Assembly (NCBI GenBank): GCA_947460975.1
Contig: CANHGO010000003.1
Coordinates: 112,517-176,516 of the forward strand
DNA from: Cytophagaceae bacterium
GTDB lineage: Bacteria; Bacteroidota; Bacteroidia; Cytophagales; Spirosomataceae
Direction of reading: 5' to 3'
DNA: 64,000 nucleotides
The position numbers and the translations under genes are program-made. Below, piece by piece: positions 16,058 through 25,113 of this stretch (the first letter of the stretch is position 1; the number at the start of each line of letters is the position of its first letter). The notes under the pieces are model-generated. The model had not been told where the DNA came from. It made no database searches and saw only the letters and a list, made by a program, of their open reading frames with translations.

Positions 16058-17776
16058 ATGAACATAAATATAGATGCCATAAAGGGTCAAACTTTCGACG
16101 CGATTGTCGTTGGCTCAGGAATTTCAGGCGGTTGGGCCGCCAAAGAATTAACAGAAAAGGGATTAAAGGTAGCCGTTATTGAGCGTGGTCGTGAGATTAA
16201 ACACATTGAAGGATACGAAACTGCGATGAAACACCCTTGGGAATTTGATCACAGAGGCAGACCTACCAACATGGCCGCGGAGGAATATTGGGCGGGTATG
16301 CGAACTGGGTATACGCCTAATGAGGAGCATCGTTATTTGTTTGAGAATGATAAACAAAATCCATACATCGAGAAGAAAGGTGGGTTTGATTGGATACGCG
16401 CGTACCATACCGGAGGAAAATCTCTTTTATGGGGACGTCATTCGTATCGTTGGAATAAACAAGATTTTGAAGCGAATGCCAAAGATGGCATCGGGACCGA
16501 CTGGCCTATTCGCTATGAGGATATGGCGCCATGGTATTCTTACGTAGAGAAATTTGCAGGAATTTCAGGCCAAGCCGAAGGATTGGATGTGTTGCCAGAT
16601 GGTGAGTTCCAACCAGCGATGGCGATGACGGCTCCGGAAGTACATTTTAAGAATGAAGTAAATAAAAAATTAGGCCGACCTGTTACTTTAGGCCGTGTGG
16701 CACATTTAACAAATCCTGGAAAAGTTCACACGGATTTAGGTCGAAGCTCATGTAATTTTAGAAATAAATGTATGCGCGGATGCCCTTACGGGGCTTATTT
16801 TAGTTCTTTATCGGCGACCTTACCAGCAGCGATGCGCACAAAACGTTTGACGATGGTGCATAATTCGATTGTCTCTGAAATTATCTATGATGAGGCTACC
16901 CAAAAAGCGAAAGGGGTACGTGTGATTGATCAAAATACCATGGAGGTAAGAGAGTATTTCGCAAAAATTATTTTTGTGAATGCGGGGGCTATCGGCTCTA
17001 CCTCTATTTTAATGAATTCAAAATCAAGTCGTTACCAAAATGGATTAGGAAATGATAGTGACCAATTAGGTCGCAACATCATGGATCATCATTTAAATGT
17101 GGGGGCTTCGGCAACCGTTGAAGGATTTGAGAGCGATTATATGTTTGGTAACAGACCTAACAGCCTTTATATCCCTCGTTTCCGCAACTGGGGAAAAGAT
17201 AAGCGTGATTATATCCGTGGATTTGGATATCAGGGTGGAGCCAGTCGTGATGGTTGGGGACGCGGAACGGGTATGGACGGATTTGGGGCAACTTTCAAAG
17301 AAAGCTTAACTCATCCTGGAAAATGGAATGTAGGATTTGGTGGATTTGGTGAAATTTTACCTGATCCAAACAACCGTTTCCAATTGAGTCAAACCGTGAA
17401 AGATAAATGGGGACTTCCTGTGTTGGAATTTGAAACTTCTTTTGGATCCAACGAACTAAAAATGAGGGAAGATATGATGCATGATGCGGCAGAAATGTTA
17501 GAGGCTGCTGGATTTAAAAATGTCAATGCGTACAACAGACAAGGAACGCATATTGGCTTAGGTATTCATGAAATGGGTACGGCACGTATGGGTACCTCTG
17601 TTAAGAATTCTATTGTGAACAAACACAATCAAGTGCATGAGGTTAAAAACGTGTTTATGACGGATGGGGCTGCCATGGCTTCCTCATCTTGTGTAAATCC
17701 ATCGTTGACTTACATGGCGATGACCGCACGTGCAGCTGATTTTGCGGTAAGTGAATTGAAGAAGAAAAACTTATAG
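16058..17776 (+). CDS. GMC-type FAD-dependent oxidoreductase (sugar/gluconate dehydrogenase-like large subunit)
   Basis: A 572-residue GMC family flavoprotein. The FAD-binding motif V-G-S-G-I-S-G-G-W-A-A lies near residues 17-27, followed by the E-R-G strand end. An RNKCMRGCPYGAYFSS segment near 230 has two cysteines that recall the gluconate and fructose dehydrogenase group. The C-terminal part holds H-E-M-G-T-A-R-M-G near 505-513 and the S-S-C-V-N-P-S-L-T motif near 544-552, where the family active-site His and Asn lie. It would oxidize an alcohol group of a sugar or polyol and pass electrons to a cytochrome. It has no signal peptide, so export with its subunit 3 partner is inferred. A strong terminator follows. 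Confidence 0.9.
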   Translation: MNINIDAIKGQTFDAIVVGSGISGGWAAKELTEKGLKVAVIERGREIKHIEGYETAMKHPWEFDHRGRPTNMAAEEYWAGMRTGYTPNEEHRYLFENDKQNPYIEKKGGFDWIRAYHTGGKSLLWGRHSYRWNKQDFEANAKDGIGTDWPIRYEDMAPWYSYVEKFAGISGQAEGLDVLPDGEFQPAMAMTAPEVHFKNEVNKKLGRPVTLGRVAHLTNPGKVHTDLGRSSCNFRNKCMRGCPYGAYFSSLSATLPAAMRTKRLTMVHNSIVSEIIYDEATQKAKGVRVIDQNTMEVREYFAKIIFVNAGAIGSTSILMNSKSSRYQNGLGNDSDQLGRNIMDHHLNVGASATVEGFESDYMFGNRPNSLYIPRFRNWGKDKRDYIRGFGYQGGASRDGWGRGTGMDGFGATFKESLTHPGKWNVGFGGFGEILPDPNNRFQLSQTVKDKWGLPVLEFETSFGSNELKMREDMMHDAAEMLEAAGFKNVNAYNRQGTHIGLGIHEMGTARMGTSVKNSIVNKHNQVHEVKNVFMTDGAAMASSSCVNPSLTYMAMTARAADFAVSELKKKNL

Positions 17777-17822
17777 GTTCGCGATTGGGTTAACTAAATA
17801 CATCCGAATCGTTTGTAAATAC

Positions 17823-17859
17823 AATAGGCCGAAGAAATGTTTCTTCGGCCTATTTTTTT
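17823..17859. terminator. Bidirectional intrinsic terminator
   Basis: AATAGGCCGAAGAAA (17823-17837) and TTTCTTCGGCCTATT (17840-17854) form a perfect 15-base inverted repeat with a T-run on the plus strand; it can serve the GMC gene and, less well, the convergent esterase gene. Confidence 0.85.
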
Positions 17860-17891
17860 GTTCAAATTTCTTTGAAAAGATTCGTAGCGGA

Positions 17892-19418
17892 CTATTTTAT
17901 TTCAGCGATGGATTTGCGCATAATTCTAGTCCAAATCTCGTAGCCTTTTTCATTAAAATGAAGTTTATCATCGATATGTAATTGGGGTTGATATTTTCCA
18001 TCAGCACCTAACAGAGCGCTCGCCGTTTCGACAAAATACATGTTGGGTTTAGTGGAGCTGTAATTTTTTATCAGCTCATTGGTCTCCTGAATTTTATCCC
18101 AAACGGCCCAACGGCGTTCATTGGGGGAAATCGCAATGTAATAAATGGGGGTATTCGGGAATTTTGAACGAAGTAATTTTACGACATATTTATAGGTTTC
18201 AAGAATTTGGAGTGGGCTTTTATCTTGCTTGCTCACCGACAAATCATTGCTTCCAGAATACATATAAATAGCTTTTAAGGAATGATTAAAAGCGATTCTT
18301 GGAATGTAATAAGCCATTTCACTGATGTTTGATCCCCCAAATCCATGGTGAATAATTTCAGCTGGGCCCAAATCTTTTTTAATGGTTTTCCATAATCGTA
18401 TGAATGAGCTGCCCGTAAATAATAGGGCATTAGAAGAGTAATTTGTTTTTGAATCTTCTATTTCATGCGCTTTTATCTCTTTTTCAAACCGAGTAATATT
18501 GGGCGTTGTTTTAGAGCGATTGACCAGGGCATAAAGCCATTCGCCAACTTCCTGCAGCGAAGAAAGGATGGCGGGCTTATTGTTGTCTAAGGTGTGACCT
18601 AAATTTTCGGATAATTTGACACCCGTGGGCACCCCTTGGTTTAAGGCTCTTTCAAAAATAATTTGGCTTCCATATTTAAAATTATGGTAGGCAAAAGAGG
18701 AATCAAAAGGAACTGTTTTATCTGCCGTTCCATGGACATTGAATACGGGAACGTCTCCCGTATTTAGCCAGTTAAAATTGACCATCGCCCCCCAGAAATT
18801 AACCACTCCATGTATTTTAGACGAAAATCCTTCGTTGCCCGAAGTCCCTTCCATGCTGCCATTTTTTGCCAAATCGATGTAAGCGGGAACTTCTTTTTGA
18901 TCCAAATAGGCCAAGTGCAAAGCGGTCATCGCGCCGGCAGATCCACCAGCAATGTAAATTTTACTTGTATCGATGCCGTAATTTTCCGCATTTTTTCTAA
19001 AAAATCGAACCGCTGCTTTCGCATCTTGAACGGCACGAATCATGGCCTCAAAATAGGATACGTCTGATTTAGGTTCTGCAATTCCTAATCGGTAATTGAT
19101 GGACCCCACCACAAACCCTCTATGACTTAGATTTTCCGAAACGACTCTCGAGTAGCCAGTTCGTTTATCGCCATTCACAAAACCGCCCCCATGGACAAAA
19201 ACGACTAATGGGCGTTTTTTCAACGTGTCATTTTTAGGAGAGTAGACATCCAGGGAATGCTTCTCTATTTCATTTTTAATATTGACCGATTGGCCATATG
19301 GAATATTCAATAAGGTATCAATAGCTTCAAAAACGATATTTTTATAACGCTTTTGGCCTTGGCTAAAGCTAGAAAAGGAGATAAAAACAAGAATTAAGGG
19401 GAAGTATATTTTTTTCAT
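17892..19418 (-). CDS. Secreted two-domain esterase: alpha/beta-hydrolase fused to SGNH/GDSL hydrolase
   Basis: A 508-residue protein with a signal peptide (residues 1-20, ending SFSQ). Residues 40-300 are an alpha/beta-hydrolase of the carboxylesterase type: oxyanion motif H-G-G-G at 76-79, nucleophile elbow G-G-S-A-G with S160, an acidic D233 in G-T-A-D-K and H275 in LGHT. Residues 325-508 are an SGNH hydrolase: G-S-S-F (S338 as nucleophile, with the usual Asp of GDS changed to Ser), G-F-G-G-S-N (359-364), S-G-S-N-D with N391, and D484-x-x-H487. Both triads look complete, so it may remove two kinds of ester, for example acetyl or feruloyl groups, from plant or algal glycans. It is a single gene. 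Confidence 0.85.
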   Translation of the reverse strand: MKKIYFPLILVFISFSSFSQGQKRYKNIVFEAIDTLLNIPYGQSVNIKNEIEKHSLDVYSPKNDTLKKRPLVVFVHGGGFVNGDKRTGYSRVVSENLSHRGFVVGSINYRLGIAEPKSDVSYFEAMIRAVQDAKAAVRFFRKNAENYGIDTSKIYIAGGSAGAMTALHLAYLDQKEVPAYIDLAKNGSMEGTSGNEGFSSKIHGVVNFWGAMVNFNWLNTGDVPVFNVHGTADKTVPFDSSFAYHNFKYGSQIIFERALNQGVPTGVKLSENLGHTLDNNKPAILSSLQEVGEWLYALVNRSKTTPNITRFEKEIKAHEIEDSKTNYSSNALLFTGSSFIRLWKTIKKDLGPAEIIHHGFGGSNISEMAYYIPRIAFNHSLKAIYMYSGSNDLSVSKQDKSPLQILETYKYVVKLLRSKFPNTPIYYIAISPNERRWAVWDKIQETNELIKNYSSTKPNMYFVETASALLGADGKYQPQLHIDDKLHFNEKGYEIWTRIMRKSIAEIK

Positions 19419-19485
19419 AGTGGAGGTAAATTTAATATAAGAAATTCGAATAAATTGGGGTATTCTTATTTTGTTTTTATTTGGG

Positions 19486-19493
19486 TATTTTTG
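19486..19493 (+). promoter_or_regulatory. Promoter -7 box for the glycosyltransferase gene
   Basis: TATTTTTG fits TAnnTTTG and ends 17 bases before the TTG start at 19511. No well-spaced TTG element is seen, so the call is tentative. Confidence 0.3.
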
Positions 19494-19510
19494 TCGTATA
19501 ATTTTTTCTT

Positions 19511-20677
19511 TTGAAAAACCGCATCCTTCTTTTTGATACGATTACGGACGGGCATCACCCCGACTATCTCATTCATGTAATTGGGTTTTATAGTGGGAAT
19601 AAGGATGTTGAATTATATGTGTCAACGGGCGAATCTTTTAAGTCGCAATTTGATGAAAGGCAGAAAACAGAGGCTAATCCCTGGGGAAATAACGTGACAT
19701 TTCTCGGCATCCCAACCGATCAATTAAACTCCATCCATTCAAAACCCATTTATTTGCGTTCCATCATTGAATGGAATTTGCTGGTTGAAACAGCTAAGGA
19801 AATAAACGCGAGCCAAGTTTTGTTGATGTATTTCGATTATTATCAACTCGGCATATTGATCGGAAAAAAAGCTCCATGTGCCGTTTCAGCCATCTATTTC
19901 CGGCCCAATTTTTCAGAAAATGACCATGGGATTTATCCTCAAATAAAAAAGTGGATGCTTTCCAAAGTCCTAAATAGCGGGCAAATTCAAAACTTATTTT
20001 GTTTGGTTCATGCATTGGTTCCGTATATGGAAGCGCAAAAAACGCAGACCCGTATTGTCCCCATTTGTGACCCGGTAAAACAGTTTGAAGTCGCAAGTCC
20101 TGAGGTTGCCGAGTTTAGAAATAAATTCAAAATCCCGACAGATAAAAAGATATTCTTAAACTTTGGATACCTGGACGACCGAAAAGGTATGGAGGTATTT
20201 ATCGACGCATGTGCGACCCTAGCCAAAGATGAGCTTGCTAAAATTTGTTTAATGCTCGCAGGTCCCGTACCTGAATATTACAAGAACATAATAGAAGCTA
20301 AACTAGCCCAGGTCCCAGCACTTGAAGTCATTCGCTGCTATGGATATTTACCTGCGCGCGAAGTCCAAATTTCTTTTGAAATAAGTGATGTGGTGCTAAT
20401 CTTATACCAAGATTTCCTGAATATGAGCTCTGTGTTGATTCGGGCGGTTATGGCAAATAAGCCAACTTTCGCGACCCAAACTGGGATGATCGGTGCTTTG
20501 GTGTCGAGTAATAATTTGGGTCTTACTGTGGATGCAACTTCTGTGATTGAGGTTTCGAACGAATTAAATGCAATAATTCAACATGGAATTTCCTATTCTG
20601 AAGACAATTTAAAGCAGCTCGCGGAGGAAAACTCACTGTATTCTTTTTTGTCAACCATCGATCAGGCCATTCGCTAG
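19511..20677 (+). CDS. Glycosyltransferase, GT4-like (TTG start)
   Basis: A 388-residue protein of the GT-B type. The N-terminal part begins ILLFDTITDGHHPDY, typical of a family starting with a nucleotide-independent acceptor domain, and the C-terminal half carries the GT4-like features F-L-N-F-G-Y-L-D-D-R-K-G near 210-221 and a late acidic/loop segment L-I-L-Y-Q-D-F near 298-304. It would transfer a sugar from a nucleotide donor in the cytoplasm. The start is TTG; there is no ATG before residue 115 or so, and the frame upstream holds the proposed promoter box. The stop codon overlaps that of convergent recF by three bases. The product and pathway cannot be named. Confidence 0.7.
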   Translation: MKNRILLFDTITDGHHPDYLIHVIGFYSGNKDVELYVSTGESFKSQFDERQKTEANPWGNNVTFLGIPTDQLNSIHSKPIYLRSIIEWNLLVETAKEINASQVLLMYFDYYQLGILIGKKAPCAVSAIYFRPNFSENDHGIYPQIKKWMLSKVLNSGQIQNLFCLVHALVPYMEAQKTQTRIVPICDPVKQFEVASPEVAEFRNKFKIPTDKKIFLNFGYLDDRKGMEVFIDACATLAKDELAKICLMLAGPVPEYYKNIIEAKLAQVPALEVIRCYGYLPAREVQISFEISDVVLILYQDFLNMSSVLIRAVMANKPTFATQTGMIGALVSSNNLGLTVDATSVIEVSNELNAIIQHGISYSEDNLKQLAEENSLYSFLSTIDQAIR

Positions 20678-21777
20678 AGCGGGATGTATTGAATGTGATT
20701 TTTTAAGCTTTTTAAAAGACTTTTGGTCCGTTCGGGTCTCGCATCCGTGATAAACACTTGGCCAAAATGATCCTGTGCCATCATTTCAATCAATCTCTGA
20801 ATTCTTCGGTCATCCAATTTGTCGAAAATATCATCCAATAATAACAAAGGTTTTCTGGGTTTTGCAGCCACAAGGGAGTCAAATTGGGCTAATTTCATCG
20901 CCACCACAAAACTTTTTTGTTGGCCTTGAGAACCGAATTTTTTAAGCGGGAAATTATTGATTTCAAAAGAAAATTCATCCCGATGAATTCCGATGGTACT
21001 TCGCTGCGCAGCTAAATCTTGTTGTTCCCCCGCTTTCAATGTCGCATCGAATTCCCCTGAAATAAAAGTTGATTCCAGCGTGATACTGACCTGCTCCCGA
21101 TCATCCGATAAAGCCGCATAATGCATTTGGAATTGCGGCAAAAAGCTAGCCAAAAATTCAATTCTTGCCTGATGAATTTGCTCTCCCAAAGTGACCATGG
21201 GTTCATGGTAAATGGCTAATTGCAAATGGTCCACTTGGCCCCTTTCTGCAAATTGTTTTAATAGAATATTTCGCTGCTGAACGACCCGATTATACCTCAA
21301 TAAGTTTTCTAAAAATCCCCGATCTAACTGTGACATCATGCCATCAAAAAACCGTCGCCGTTCTTCACTTCCCTCCCGAACTAAATCAGTATCGTGTGGA
21401 TCCATTAATACAATAGGGAAATTTCCAATATGATCCGCTAATCTTGGATACGGTTTTTGATCCCTCAGTAGTGATTTTTTATGTCCCCGTTGCACAGCAC
21501 AAGTGATTTGTGTTTCACTTTCAGGAATTCCAGATTCCAAATGTTTTTGGTAAATAAAACTTCCTTGAACCATAAAAAAGTCTTTTTCATGCTGAATACA
21601 AAGCGGATCTGCAATGCCTCTAGCACTCTTGGTCATGGACAAAAAATGAATTGCGTCAAGCAGATTCGTTTTTCCAATCCCATTTTCGCCCACAATGCAG
21701 TTTATTTCTGGAATGAAGTCAAATTGAGCCTCCTCATACGATTTAAATTGCTTGACCTGTAAAGATTTTAGGTACAT
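20674..21777 (-). CDS. recF: DNA replication and repair protein RecF
   Basis: RecF is an SMC-like ATPase that loads RecA at single-stranded gaps with RecO and RecR. The 367-residue protein has Walker A G-E-N-G-I-G-K-T at 30-37, the ABC signature-like region SFGSQGQQKS (plus strand complement near 20,930) and Walker B P-L-L-L-L-D-D-I-F-D near 320. I take the ATG at 21777 because the protein then begins MYLKSLQVKQFKSYE, as RecF proteins do; the frame extends nine codons to another ATG at 21804, which is possible. It is transcribed alone, divergent from pdhA, and convergent with the glycosyltransferase. Confidence 0.93.
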   Translation of the reverse strand: MYLKSLQVKQFKSYEEAQFDFIPEINCIVGENGIGKTNLLDAIHFLSMTKSARGIADPLCIQHEKDFFMVQGSFIYQKHLESGIPESETQITCAVQRGHKKSLLRDQKPYPRLADHIGNFPIVLMDPHDTDLVREGSEERRRFFDGMMSQLDRGFLENLLRYNRVVQQRNILLKQFAERGQVDHLQLAIYHEPMVTLGEQIHQARIEFLASFLPQFQMHYAALSDDREQVSITLESTFISGEFDATLKAGEQQDLAAQRSTIGIHRDEFSFEINNFPLKKFGSQGQQKSFVVAMKLAQFDSLVAAKPRKPLLLLDDIFDKLDDRRIQRLIEMMAQDHFGQVFITDARPERTKSLLKSLKNHIQYIPL

Positions 21778-21862
21778 GAACGAGGAATAAAATGGCTTAA
21801 ACATGTAAAAATAAAGAATTTAATGTGATTTTTTGGAAGGAATCGAGGGAATTTGAAGCAAT

Positions 21863-21895
21863 TTTTGGCAGCTACGTTGTTTTGTTTTAATTTCG
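21863..21895 (+). promoter_or_regulatory. Candidate promoter of pdhA
   Basis: A TTTTGG element ends at 21868 and is followed after 19 bases by TAATTTCG (21888-21895), one mismatch from TAnnTTTG. Spacing fits the Bacteroidota promoter, and it lies about 45 bases before the start codon. Confidence 0.4.
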
Positions 21896-21938
21896 CATGA
21901 TTAATAGGACTCGGGATTTTCCAACAGCCCTATTTTAA

Positions 21939-22964
21939 ATGAATCAATATTCGATGGCAAAGAAAGACACACAAGCACCTAAGTATTCCAAAGAGACCTA
22001 CACCTATTGGTATGAATCAATGCAGTTGCAACGCAAGTTTGAAGAGAAATGCGGCCAATTGTATGGAATGCAAAAAATTAAAGGTTTTTGTCACTTATAT
22101 ATAGGCCAAGAAGCTTGTTCTTCAGGGTCAAAATCGGCTTTAATCGAAGGCGATAAGTACATCACAGCGTACCGAGATCATGGTATCCCATTGGCTTTAG
22201 GAACTTCTCCTAACGTCATCATGGCGGAACTTTATGGTAAAATCACTGGAGCCTCAAAAGGCAAAGGAGGTTCTATGCATATTTTTGATAAAAGCGTTGG
22301 ATTTGTAGGAGGTCATGGAATTGTAGGCGCCCAAATACCTTTAGGAGCTGGATTAGCCTTTGCAGAAAAATACAAGAAAACAGGAAACCTTTCGATTTGT
22401 TATTTTGGGGATGGTGCGGTACGTCAAGGTGCTTTGCACGAAACATTCAACATGGCCATGCTCTGGAAATTGCCTGTGATATTCGTGGTTGAAAACAATG
22501 GTTACGCGATGGGAACTTCCGTTTCCAGAACGTCAAACGTAACCGATTTGTATACAATAGGCGAAGCATACGATATGCCTTCTGAACCGGTGGATGCCAT
22601 GAATGTTGAGTTAGTTCACGAAGCAGTGTCAAGAGCAGCTGCTCGTGCGCGTGCTGGTGAAGGACCTACTTTTTTAGAGTTTAGAACCTACCGTTACCGT
22701 GGACACTCGATGTCGGATCCACAAAAATATCGTTCTAAAGACGAGGTGGAATCCTACAAGGATCGCGATCCCATCGAGCAGGTGAAGCATACGATCTTGA
22801 CAAATAATATTTTATCCCAAGCAGATTTAGATAAAATCGACGAAAAAATTAAAGTGCTTGTTCAAGAGTCTGTGGATTTTGCGGAGGTGTCTCCATTCCC
22901 TGATAAATCAGAGGCGTACAAGGACGTTTACGTAGAGGAGAATTATCCTTTTATTGAGGAATAA
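21939..22964 (+). CDS. pdhA: Pyruvate dehydrogenase E1 component, alpha subunit
   Basis: This is the thiamine-diphosphate-binding alpha chain of the pyruvate dehydrogenase E1 enzyme, which decarboxylates pyruvate and passes the acetyl group to E2. The 341 residues include the TPP motif G-D-G (157-159) through N-N (186-187), and the Y-R-Y-R-G-H-S-M-S-D-P loop near 243-253 that is the regulatory serine loop in homologues. The start could also be the ATG five codons later (21954), which would begin MAKKDTQAPKYSK like related proteins. The beta subunit and E2 are not adjacent, as is common in Cytophagales. A hairpin between it and convergent uvrB ends the transcript. Confidence 0.93.
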   Translation: MNQYSMAKKDTQAPKYSKETYTYWYESMQLQRKFEEKCGQLYGMQKIKGFCHLYIGQEACSSGSKSALIEGDKYITAYRDHGIPLALGTSPNVIMAELYGKITGASKGKGGSMHIFDKSVGFVGGHGIVGAQIPLGAGLAFAEKYKKTGNLSICYFGDGAVRQGALHETFNMAMLWKLPVIFVVENNGYAMGTSVSRTSNVTDLYTIGEAYDMPSEPVDAMNVELVHEAVSRAAARARAGEGPTFLEFRTYRYRGHSMSDPQKYRSKDEVESYKDRDPIEQVKHTILTNNILSQADLDKIDEKIKVLVQESVDFAEVSPFPDKSEAYKDVYVEENYPFIEE

Positions 22965-22970
22965 AATTTC

Positions 22971-23008
22971 AAATGGGTTAGGGCTAAAATCTTAACCCAT
23001 TTTATTTT
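22971..23008. terminator. Terminator between pdhA and uvrB
   Basis: AAATGGGTTA (22971-22980) pairs with TAACCCATTT (22993-23002), a 10-base stem over a 12-base loop, followed by TATTTT on the plus strand. It reaches into the stop codon of uvrB. Confidence 0.6.
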
Positions 23009-25023
23009 AAGGCCATTTTTTCGATGGCATTCATTTCGTCTCTCAATTTAGCGGCTAATGGGAAATCCAATTCTCTCGCTGCTTTTTCCATCTCTTTGCG
23101 GACGTTTTCCAATTGCTTGCCTAATTCCTTCTTAGACATGTATTGAAGAAGTGGATCTGCCACTTGCAAACGCTCTTCCGGGCTAAGTCCGTATGATTTG
23201 GTAGGCCTAGTCATCCGATCGGCAATGGAAGTTTGCTCCATAATTTCCTCATGACTTCGCCAAATGGTTTTTGGGGTTATCCCATGTTCCTCATTATAAG
23301 CCATTTGAATGGCTCTTCTCCGATTGGTTTCCGAAATCGCATTGGTCATCGAGCCCGTCATTCGGTCCGCATACATGAGTACTTTCCCATTTTCATTTCT
23401 GGCTGCCCGACCGATCGTTTGAATTAAGGACCTAATGTCACGTAGGAACCCTTCTTTATCGGCATCCATAATAGCAACCAACGAAACTTCCGGTAAATCT
23501 AGGCCCTCGCGAAGTAAGTTGACCCCCACTAATACGTCAAAAACGCCAAGCCTTAACTCCCTCAATATTTCAACCCGCTCTAGCGATTTGATTTCTGAAT
23601 GTATATAGCGGCATTTAATCCCCACTCGGTCTAAGTATTTCGATAATTCCTCCGCCATTCGTTTGGTTAGGGTAGTTATCAACACCCGCTCCTGACTTTT
23701 TATCCGGCCATGAATCTCGTCCAACAAATCGTCGATTTGATTTTTCGTTGGCCTTACTTCAATCAAAGGATCCAAAAGGCCTGTTGGCCTAATGACTTGC
23801 TCCACCACCACGCCCTCTGAACGCCTCAACTCATAATCGGAAGGCGTCGCAGAAACAAAAATGGTTTGGCCGATGACGTCTTCAAATTCCTGAAAAGTTA
23901 ATGGCCGATTGTCCATCGCGGACGGCAACCTAAATCCATATTCGACCAAGGATTCTTTTCTAGACCGGTCGCCACCCCACATGGCTCTGATTTGCGGCAT
24001 CGTGGCATGACTTTCGTCGACGACCATCAGGAAATCATCAGGGAAAAAGTCTAATAAGCAAAAGGGTCTTTGGCCCGGTTTTCTTTGATCAAAATAGCGG
24101 GAATAATTTTCGATGCCTGAGCAATAACCCAATTCTCGCATCATCTCCAAATCAAATTCCGTCCGCTGCTTAATTCGCTCTGCTTCCGTTAGTCGGCCCT
24201 CTTTACCAAAATAGGAAATCTGCTTGACCAAATCTTCTTGGATAAATGAAATGGCTTGATTCAATGTCTCTCTACCCGTCACAAATAAATTCGCTGGGAA
24301 AATAGCAATCAACGTTTCGGTGGAAATTTTCTTTCCCGTCCATGGATCTATCCGATGGATTTGTTCAATCTCATCGCCAAAAAAGATGATCCGATACCCG
24401 AAATCTGCATAGGCTAAAAATATATCTACGGTATCACCTTTGACCCTAAAAGTTCCCCTCAAAAATTCGCCTTCTGTACGTGCGTACAAAATCTCCACTA
24501 AGCGAAACAAAAACTGATTTCTGGAAATTACTTCCCCCACGCCTATGCGTAAAATCGAATTCCGGTATTCATCAGGATTTCCCATGCCATAAATACAAGA
24601 GACCGAAGCGACTACGATAATGTCTCTTCGGCCAGACATCAACGAGGACGTTGTGGCGAGACGTAATTTCTCAATTTCTTGATTGATCGATAAGTCTTTT
24701 TCTATGTAAGTCCCGGTGGAGGCAATAAACGCTTCGGGTTGGTAATAGTCGTAATAGGAGATAAAATATTCGACCGCATTTTCAGGAAAAAAGGACTTGA
24801 ATTCCCCATACAATTGGGCTGCCAAGGTTTTATTATGGCTTAAAATTAACGTGGGTCTATTGATTTGCTGAATTACGTTTGCAATGGTAAACGTCTTGCC
24901 TGATCCTGTGACGCCCAGCAATGTTTGCGCTTGTTCATTATTGGCAATTCCTTCTACTAATTGGCGTATAGCGGTGGGTTGATCGCCGGTAGGACTATAA
25001 GCAGAAGTGAGTTTGAAATCCAT
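23002..25023 (-). CDS. uvrB: Excinuclease ABC subunit B
   Basis: UvrB is the damage-verifying helicase of nucleotide excision repair, working with UvrA and UvrC. At 673 residues it is of normal length. Walker A G-V-T-G-S-G-K-T lies at 37-44; the damage-probing beta-hairpin (YYDYYQPEAFIASTGTYIEKD, about 91-111) is intact; helicase motif D-E-S-H is near 340, the motif V/VI region R-E-G-L-D-L-P-E and I-G-R-A-A-R-N is near 510-545, and the C-terminal UVR domain that binds UvrC is at about 635-670. It is a single gene with its own start at 25023, divergent from the GH16 gene. Confidence 0.97.
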   Translation of the reverse strand: MDFKLTSAYSPTGDQPTAIRQLVEGIANNEQAQTLLGVTGSGKTFTIANVIQQINRPTLILSHNKTLAAQLYGEFKSFFPENAVEYFISYYDYYQPEAFIASTGTYIEKDLSINQEIEKLRLATTSSLMSGRRDIIVVASVSCIYGMGNPDEYRNSILRIGVGEVISRNQFLFRLVEILYARTEGEFLRGTFRVKGDTVDIFLAYADFGYRIIFFGDEIEQIHRIDPWTGKKISTETLIAIFPANLFVTGRETLNQAISFIQEDLVKQISYFGKEGRLTEAERIKQRTEFDLEMMRELGYCSGIENYSRYFDQRKPGQRPFCLLDFFPDDFLMVVDESHATMPQIRAMWGGDRSRKESLVEYGFRLPSAMDNRPLTFQEFEDVIGQTIFVSATPSDYELRRSEGVVVEQVIRPTGLLDPLIEVRPTKNQIDDLLDEIHGRIKSQERVLITTLTKRMAEELSKYLDRVGIKCRYIHSEIKSLERVEILRELRLGVFDVLVGVNLLREGLDLPEVSLVAIMDADKEGFLRDIRSLIQTIGRAARNENGKVLMYADRMTGSMTNAISETNRRRAIQMAYNEEHGITPKTIWRSHEEIMEQTSIADRMTRPTKSYGLSPEERLQVADPLLQYMSKKELGKQLENVRKEMEKAARELDFPLAAKLRDEMNAIEKMALK

Positions 25024-25091
25024 GGAAAAATATTTGACGTTAAATTACGGAATTAAAATTTGTTGGGATAGGGATTAACTTTGATTCTATC

Positions 25092-25099
25092 TATTTTTG
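25092..25099 (+). promoter_or_regulatory. Promoter -7 box for the GH16-mazG pair
   Basis: TATTTTTG matches TAnnTTTG exactly and ends 14 bases before the GH16 start codon. The upstream TTG elements are not at the ideal spacing. Confidence 0.35.
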
Positions 25100-25113
25100 A
25101 TTCAAAATAATTT

